This document shows positions 57,605 to 64,000 of a DNA stretch of 64,000 bases, one piece after another (positions within the stretch are counted from its first letter, which is position 1; the number at the start of each line of letters is the position of its first letter). The notes under the pieces are model-generated. The model did not search any database. It was not told where the DNA came from and was given only the letters and a program-made list of their open reading frames with translations. Made by a program: the position numbers and the translations under genes. Source of the DNA: Coenobita brevimanus (taxonomy: Eukaryota; Arthropoda; Malacostraca; Decapoda; Coenobitidae); assembly GCA_032717465.1 (NCBI GenBank), contig JAVRFU010000131.1:272356-336355 (forward strand). The letters run 5' to 3'.

Positions 57605-59785
57605 TACTTCACACCAGAAATTCAAGGCCTCATCAAACAACGGGACACACTACGACACTCCCCAACACTCCATACACAAGACACCGTACAACAAATACAA
57701 ATGCAAGACCTCAACACTCAAATAAACAATAAAATATCAGAACAGCAAGCACAAAACTGGAAAAATTACCTCCAAACACTTGACCGCAAAACATCAGCAA
57801 AGTCTACGAAACACTAAACAGCATCACACTTTCCAACAGCAACACCACACAATCACACGCTGTCATCACAACAAAGAGACACCATACCCTCAAAGAACAA
57901 GCACTGTCATCAATCACTTTTCACAAGTCAGCCATCTAAACCACCATTCCAAAGACCGGCGTATCATCCGACGTAAGCGACAGTTCCCCACAAACTCAGA
58001 CTACGCACCTTTCACTTATAACCAGACGAAGCACGTCATTAACAACCTCAAGCACTCATCTGCCGGTGGACCAGACAACATAAGCAACATTCACCTTAAA
58101 CACCTATGACCACAAGGCATACAAGCACTCACCAACATATCAAACAACAGCTACTCATACAACATAATACCCAACATCTTGAAGCATGGCAATATCATCA
58201 CTAACCCTAAACCCAACAAAGACCCTACGTTACCCTCGTCACATCGCCCCATCACACTCCTCTGCACCCCTTCTTAAGTCACTGAACGACTGACACTACA
58301 ACTAGTCACACCTCACATTCCCCTAGCCCAGTCACATCATGGCTTTAGGCCACTACACTCCACAAACACCCTTCTTACAGACCTTACACAGAGAGTTTTC
58401 GATGGCATGAATTCAGCTAGGCCACCACACAGAACAATCCTAATCACACTAGACATTAGCAAAGCTTTTGATGCCATCCCCCGCCACAGCCTCACAAACA
58501 AAATACTCAAACATGCACAATAAGAAAACGATGGCTGGCAAACTACTTAGCAGGCAGATGTGCACACGTAACATTTGCCGGTCAGTCTTCTGACCCGTAC
58601 ACTCTTTAAGCTATACATACACGACGTACCCACACCCCACGCACCACAGATACACATAGCTTGCTATGCAGATGATATAACAATACGCACCAAAACGCAA
58701 ACACAGCTGCACACATCATTCAACCTTACCTCAACACACTACACGAATGGTTCACCACAAACAGGCTCAAACTAGCCCCAGCCAAATCTACAGTGACGCT
58801 TCTCTCAAACTGGACAGCATAACATTCACATGCCACACCTCACCATAAACAACACTCCCCTACCACACACACACACACAAAATCCTTGGTGTAAAGCGGG
58901 TACACACACGCGAACAGAACATCGTAACGTAACCCCGTCGTGTAACAAAAACGCCTGTGTGAACGGGACCTCGTAACGTCACTGGTGACACCCGAGCGAA
59001 CATATATGTTATGCGTTGAGCTTCGCTGCCGATCCACCAATTGTCGGTTTTTGCGCGTCGCATCAAACGATGTTACAGGGTGAGGTTACGCAATGTGTGG
59101 ACGGGACGTGTGTCCGACACCTATCAACTGGGTACAGCCGCTACGCCGAGTCTGCTCAGTAATCAGTATGAGGCTGGTCCCTAAACAAAAATATATATAA
59201 CAGGTTTTTAGAGTAATGTACCACTGTGACTGCCCCCATTTTCTTTCCTTTCTCCTCTTCACTGTATGATAATGTATATAAATATACGCGGCAGCTGCGA
59301 CAGGTAAACTTGCCATTGTGAGAACAACCTCCAAACACGGACTGACTCCGACTGTTAGAGGTGGGACGCATGACAGTTAATGACGCGACGAGGTTCGGTT
59401 ACAGACTCATCATTTCCACACCTTGTTACCCCTATCTTCGTTGCCCAACACGGCCTTGTTACGATACGGTGTTCTGTTCGCGTGTGTGTACCCGGCTTAA
59501 CATACAGTACATCAGTGTCATTTAAACAACACATCACAAACATTAAAATAACACCAAGACTCAATGCCTCGAGGTCACTTGCCCATACAACATTCGGACA
59601 CAACAAAGAAACCATCACCACAGTATACAAACAATACATACGTACAGTGATGAATTATGCAAGCCCTGCCTGGGCTTCTAACCTCACCAAAACACACTAC
59701 AACACTCTACAGACCATACAGAACAAGGCCCTAAAAATACTCACACGCTGCACAGCTACCACACCCACAGCCTGGCACTGCTGAG
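57605..59785 (+). pseudogene. LINE relic, unit 2 (longest 5' extent)
   Basis: This copy starts furthest upstream (TPEIQGLIKQRDTLRHSP, LNTQINNKISEQQAQNWKNY) and then matches unit 1, including the shared stops, the missing PQGS block and HIACYADDIT (about 58665). It is interrupted at 58892-59500 by the Harbinger-like element, then continues to the TAWHC stop at 59783-59785. Confidence 0.88.
58895..59497 (-). mobile_element. 603-bp PIF/Harbinger-like element, unit 2
   Basis: Same site as in unit 1, with TAA at 58892-58894 and 59498-59500. The left terminus has lost one C (AGCGGG). Confidence 0.8.
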
Positions 59786-59839
59786 CCACTCACGGACATT
59801 GAGGGGACTGGCACCGCCTCTTGTGGTATCACACTAACA

Positions 59840-60058
59840 TTAGGAGGTGCCTTTTGTGGCGTCACTATAACACGAGTCAGACGTACCTGTATCTCCCACA
59901 TCTTCAGTACATTGTATCACAGTCTCCGGTTCTTCACCATCCGTGTCAATATCGTGGCTATCTAGGGGTTCCATTATAATTTCCTAAGGGAAAATGGTAC
60001 TATTGACCATATCCTCCAACTGCTGGTCAGTCAACGCCCGTGGTCTTGAGCGTGACAT
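59840..60058 (-). pseudogene. piggyBac-like N-terminal fragment, unit 2
   Basis: Same length and same internal TAG as the unit 1 copy. Confidence 0.35.
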
Positions 60059-60463
60059 AATGACTTATCGTGACTGGTGTAAAAATAGAAAACAAAACAC
60101 ACGCAAATTAGCCACACACACTGTTAGATGTTACGACTAGTAATATCAAACCATATTTCAGCTCTAGACACTCACTGATGTTCAGTAGATTAGCACACAA
60201 GCGTAGGTAATGACTGTCAAAATATTTGTGACAGACAAGGTCTCCTTCACTATCGGTAAGGGTACCACTGCTACTTGCCACGACGTAAATTTACGGAGGA
60301 TGTGGGGATCACGTGTACTCCCTCGCATCTGATCAACGACTGCTGGTCCTGCATGCCAGTGTCGCTATGAATGCTTCAATTAACGTGTTATTGGCGGAAG
60401 TTCAAAGCCCCGAATCACTGTGGTATCAATTGGATGCAGAGTTACTTGTCATTCGATCGTTAT

Positions 60464-60792
60464 GTGCATATGACAACACACATACATTCATAGATACATG
60501 ATTACATACATGCATACATTTTTGCATACATACATATATACGTAACCTTACAGTAAGGGATGATGTGCACATGACACATACATACAGACATAACCAAGGG
60601 TAAGGGATCATTGTGTACACATGACATACATTCATTACTAAAATTAATGGATCGTATGCACATGACACATACATACATGTGTAACCAATGTTGATGGATT
60701 GGTATGTGCACATAACACTATATACCTATACATACATATAGATGTAGAGTTAATGGATCATTATGTGCACATGCCATGGATACATGTGTACG
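60464..60792 (+). repeat. CATA-rich short repeats, unit 2/3 border
   Basis: As at 57229-57604, slightly shorter. Confidence 0.85.
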
Positions 60793-62049
60793 CAAGAACT
60801 CAACACTCAAATAAACAATAAAATATCAGAACAGCAAGCACTAAACTGGAAAAATTACCTCCAAACACTTGACCGGAAAACAAACATCAGCAAAGTCTAC
60901 GAAACACTAAACAGCATCACACTTTCCAACAGCAACACCACACAATCACACGCTGTCATCACAACAAAGAGACACCATACCCTCAAACAACAAGCACTGT
61001 CATCAATCACTTTTCACAAGTCAGCCATCTAAACCACCGTCCCAAAGACCGACGTATCATCCGACGTAAGCGACAGTTCCCCACAAACTCAGACTACGCA
61101 CCTTTCACTTATAACCAGACGAAGCACGTCACTAACAACCTCAAGCACTCATCTGCCGGTGGACCAGACAACATAAGCAACATTCACCTTAAACACCTAT
61201 GACCACAAGGCATACAAGCACTCGCCAACATATCAAACAACAGCTACTCATACAACATAATACCCAACATCTTGAACCATGGCAATATCATCACTAACCC
61301 TAAACCCAACAAAGACCCTACGTTACCCTCGTCACATCGCCCCATCACACTCCTCTGCACCCCTTCTTTAGTCACTGAACGACTGATAGTACAACAAGTC
61401 ACACCTCACATTCCATTAGCCCAGTCACATCATGGCTTTAGGCCACTACACTCCACAAACACCCTTCTTACAGACCTGAAATTCAACCTTACCTCAGCAC
61501 ACTACACGAATGGTTCACCACAAACAGGCTCAAACTAGCCCCAGGCAAATCTACAGTGACTCTTCTCACAAACTGCACAGCAGAACTGTCACATCCCACA
61601 CCTCACCATAAACAACACTCCCCTACCACACACACACACACACACAAAATCCTTGGTGTAAAGCGGGTACTCACACGCGAACAGAACATCGTAACTTAAC
61701 CCCGTCGTGTAACAAAAACGCCTATGTGGACGGGACCTCGTAACGTCACTGGTAACACCCGAGCGAACATATATGTTATGCGTTGAGCTTCGCTGCCGAT
61801 CCACCAATTGTCGGTTTTTGCGCGTCGCATCAAAGGATGTTACAGGGTGAGGTTACGCAATGTGGGGACGGGACGTGTGTCCGCCACCTATCAACTGGGT
61901 ACAGACGTACAGTGATGAATTATGCAAGCCCTGCCTGGGCTTCTAACCTCACCAAAACACACTACAACACTCTACAGACCATACAGAACAAGGCCCTAAA
62001 AATACTCACACGCTGCACGGCTACCACACCCACAGCCTGGCACTGCTGA
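60793..62049 (+). pseudogene. LINE relic, unit 3, with large internal deletions
   Basis: It begins at the LNTQINNK block. Unlike the other units it keeps an open codon at CTPSLVTE (TTTAG instead of TTAAG). The RT core, including YADD, is deleted (junction near 61482, LLTDL-KFNLTS). The last LINE part restarts at 61909 inside the truncated Harbinger-like element and ends at the TAWHC stop. Confidence 0.88.
61662..61908 (-). mobile_element. truncated Harbinger-like element, unit 3
   Basis: The left terminus AGCGGGTACTCACACGCG with TAA at 61659-61661 is present. The right ~350 bp and the adjoining LINE are lost in a deletion joining CTGGGTACAG to ACGTACAGTG. Confidence 0.8.
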
Positions 62050-62104
62050 GCCACTCACGGACATTGAGGGGACTGGCACTGCCTCTTGTGGTATCACACT
62101 AACA

Positions 62105-62323
62105 TTAGGAGGTGCCTTTTGTGGCGTCACTATAACACGAGTCAGACGTACTTGTATCTCCCACATCTTCAGTACATTGTATCACAGTCTCCGGTTCTTC
62201 ACCATCCGTGTCAATATCGTGGCTATCTAGGGGTTCCATTATAATTTCCTAAGGGAAAATGGTACTATTGACCATATCCTCCAACTGCTGGTCAGTCAAC
62301 GCCCGTGGTCTTGAGCGTGACAT
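62105..62323 (-). pseudogene. piggyBac-like N-terminal fragment, unit 3
   Basis: Same length and same TAG as the other two copies. Confidence 0.35.
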
Positions 62324-62741
62324 AATGACTTATCATGACTGGTGTAAAAATAGAAAACAAAACACACACAAATTAGCCACACACACTGTTAGATGTTACG
62401 ACTAGTAATATCAAACCATATTTCAGCTCTAGACACTCACTGATGTTCACTAGATTAGCGCACAAGCGTAGGTAATGACTGTCAAAATATTTGTGACAGA
62501 CAAGGTCTCCTTCACTATCGGTAACCATGTTTCCAAATGGTACCACTGCTACTTGCCACGACGTAAATTTACGGAGGATGTGGGGATCACGTGTACTCCC
62601 TCGCATCTGATCCACGACTGCTGGTCCTGCATGCCAGTGTTGCTATGATTGCTTCAATTAACGTGTAATTGGCGGAAGTTCAAAGCCCCGAATCACTGTG
62701 GTATCAATTGGATGCAGAGTTACTTGTCATTCGATCGTTAT

Positions 62742-63068
62742 GTGCATATGACAACACACATACATTCATAGATACATGATTACATACATGCATACATTCT
62801 TGCATACATACATATATACGTAACCAAAGGTAAGGGTCATGTGCACATGACACATACATACAGACATAACCAAAGGTAAGGGATCATTGTGTACACATGA
62901 CATACATACATTACTAAAATTAATGGATCGTATGCACATGACACATACATACATGTGTAACCAATGTTGATGGATTGGTATGTGCACATAACACTATATA
63001 CTTATACATACATATAGATGTAGAGTTAATGGATCATTATGTGCACATGCCATGGATACATGTGTACG
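62742..63068 (+). repeat. CATA-rich short repeats, unit 3/4 border
   Basis: As at 60464-60792. Confidence 0.85.
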
Positions 63069-64000
63069 CAAGAACTCAACACTCAAATAAACAATAAAAT
63101 ATCAGAACAGCAAGCACTAAACTAAAAATTACCTCCAAACACTTGACCGCAAAACATCAGCAAAGTCTACGAAACACTAAACAGCATCACACTTTCCAAC
63201 AGCAACACCACACAATCACACGCTGTCATCACAACAAAGAGACACCATACCCTCAAACAACAAGCACTGTCATCAATCACTTTTCACAAGGCAGCCATCT
63301 AAACCACCATCCCAAAGACCGGCGTATCATCCGACGTAAGCGACAGTTCCCCACAAACTCAAACTACGCACCTTTCACTTATAACCAGACGAAGCACGTC
63401 ATTAACAACCTCAAGCACTCATCTGCCGGTGGACCAGACAACATAAGCAACATTCTCCTTAAACACCTATGACCACAAGGCATACAAGCACTCGCCAACA
63501 TATCAAACAACAGCTACTCATACAACATAATACCCAACATCTTGAAGCATGGCAATATCATCACTAACCCTAAACCCAACAAAGACCCCACGTTACCCTC
63601 GTCACATCGCCCCATCACACTCCTCTGCACCCCTTCTTAAGTCACTGAACGACTGACACTACAACAAGTCACACCTCACATTCCCCTAGCCCAGTCACAT
63701 CATGGCTTTAGGCCACTACACTCCACAAACACCCTTCTTACAGACCTTACACAGAGAGTTTTCGATGGCATGAATTCAGCTAGGCCACCACACAGAACAA
63801 GCCTAATCTCACTAGACATTAGCAAAGCTTTTGATGCCATCCCCCGCCACAACCTCACAAACAAAATACTCAAACATGCACAGTAAGAAAACGATGGCTG
63901 GCAAACTACTTAGCAGGCAGATGTGCACACGTAACATTTGCCGGTCAGTCTTCTGACCCGTACACTCTTTAAGCTATACATACACGACGTACCCACACCC
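63069..64000 (+). pseudogene. LINE relic, unit 4, cut by the window end
   Basis: It matches units 1 and 2 through SSAGGPDNISNILLKHL, the CTPS stop and TLDISKAFDAIP. The joined PYTL/FKLYIHD text at 63957-63985 shows the same PQGS deletion. It runs off the end before YADD. Confidence 0.88.

Larger units (their letters stand above)
54204..64000 (+). repeat. macrosatellite of composite ~3-kb units (four units, last partial)
   Basis: Taking ATTCATAGATACATGATTAC as the register, units span 54204-57250, 57251-60485, 60486-62763 and 62764 to the window end. Each contains CATA-rich short repeats and a LINE reverse-transcriptase relic. Units 1-3 also contain a Harbinger-like insertion, complete in 1 and 2 and truncated in 3, and a piggyBac-like fragment. 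The end lies outside the window. Confidence 0.9.

Overview
The window is repeat-dense eukaryotic genomic DNA from an arthropod, most likely a decapod crustacean. I infer this from many short LINE 3' ends tailed with (TATC)n, a high load of micro- and minisatellites, GT-AG introns, and transposon protein families common in arthropods. I recall very similar LINE-derived peptides from crab gene sets, but could not check this. No prokaryotic features are present, and most long open frames are repeats or transposon remains.

Host genes are scarce. Two phase-compatible minus-strand exons (71-181 and 7651-7749) belong to one unidentified gene. The intron between them holds a non-LTR retrotransposon that is itself split by a complete 3,860-bp hAT element (3362-7221) with exact 8-bp target duplications. 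A further minus-strand exon (35718-35841) looks like mitochondrial ribosomal protein uS10m/mRpS10. Possible plus-strand exons lie at 38.5-39.2 kb.

From 9.4 to 19.3 kb, nine 5'-truncated ends of one LINE group are scattered. Their GATA/TATC 'microsatellites' are the LINE 3' tails. Several have clear target-site duplications of 8-11 bp, and one is flanked by 74-bp repeats. tRNA-derived SINEs and tandem repeats follow at 20-22 kb.

The most interesting unit is a probable ~10-kb DNA transposon at 23259-33240. It has matching inverted termini (CCCAGCAAACAA), subterminal CCTNCGGAGGGCC-type motifs at the right end, a CACTA/EnSpm-like transposase ORF (23848-25956), and a separate multi-exon gene with a DUF4806-like C-terminus (26846-30642). 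The layout recalls the two-gene (TNPA/TNPD) organisation of CACTA elements. A dead LINE sits in its last intron, and a long fold-back repeat (30829-31789) lies near its right end.

From 38 to 53 kb the sequence is mostly degenerate tandem DNA: a decayed ZBED5-like hAT transposase, a 540-bp polypurine tract, and minisatellites of about 61, 50, 41 and 39 bp. A larger array changes orientation around a LINE remnant at 52.0-52.5 kb. From 54.2 kb to the end is a head-to-tail macrosatellite with units of about 3.05, 3.24, 2.28 and at least 1.24 kb. Each unit carries short CATA-rich repeats and a dead LINE reverse transcriptase. The complete units also carry a Harbinger-like insertion with TAA duplications and a piggyBac-like N-terminal fragment. 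Unit 1 alone contains a 371-bp solo LTR whose empty site is preserved in unit 2. Shared stop codons and a shared deletion of the RT PQGS region show that an already dead composite was amplified.
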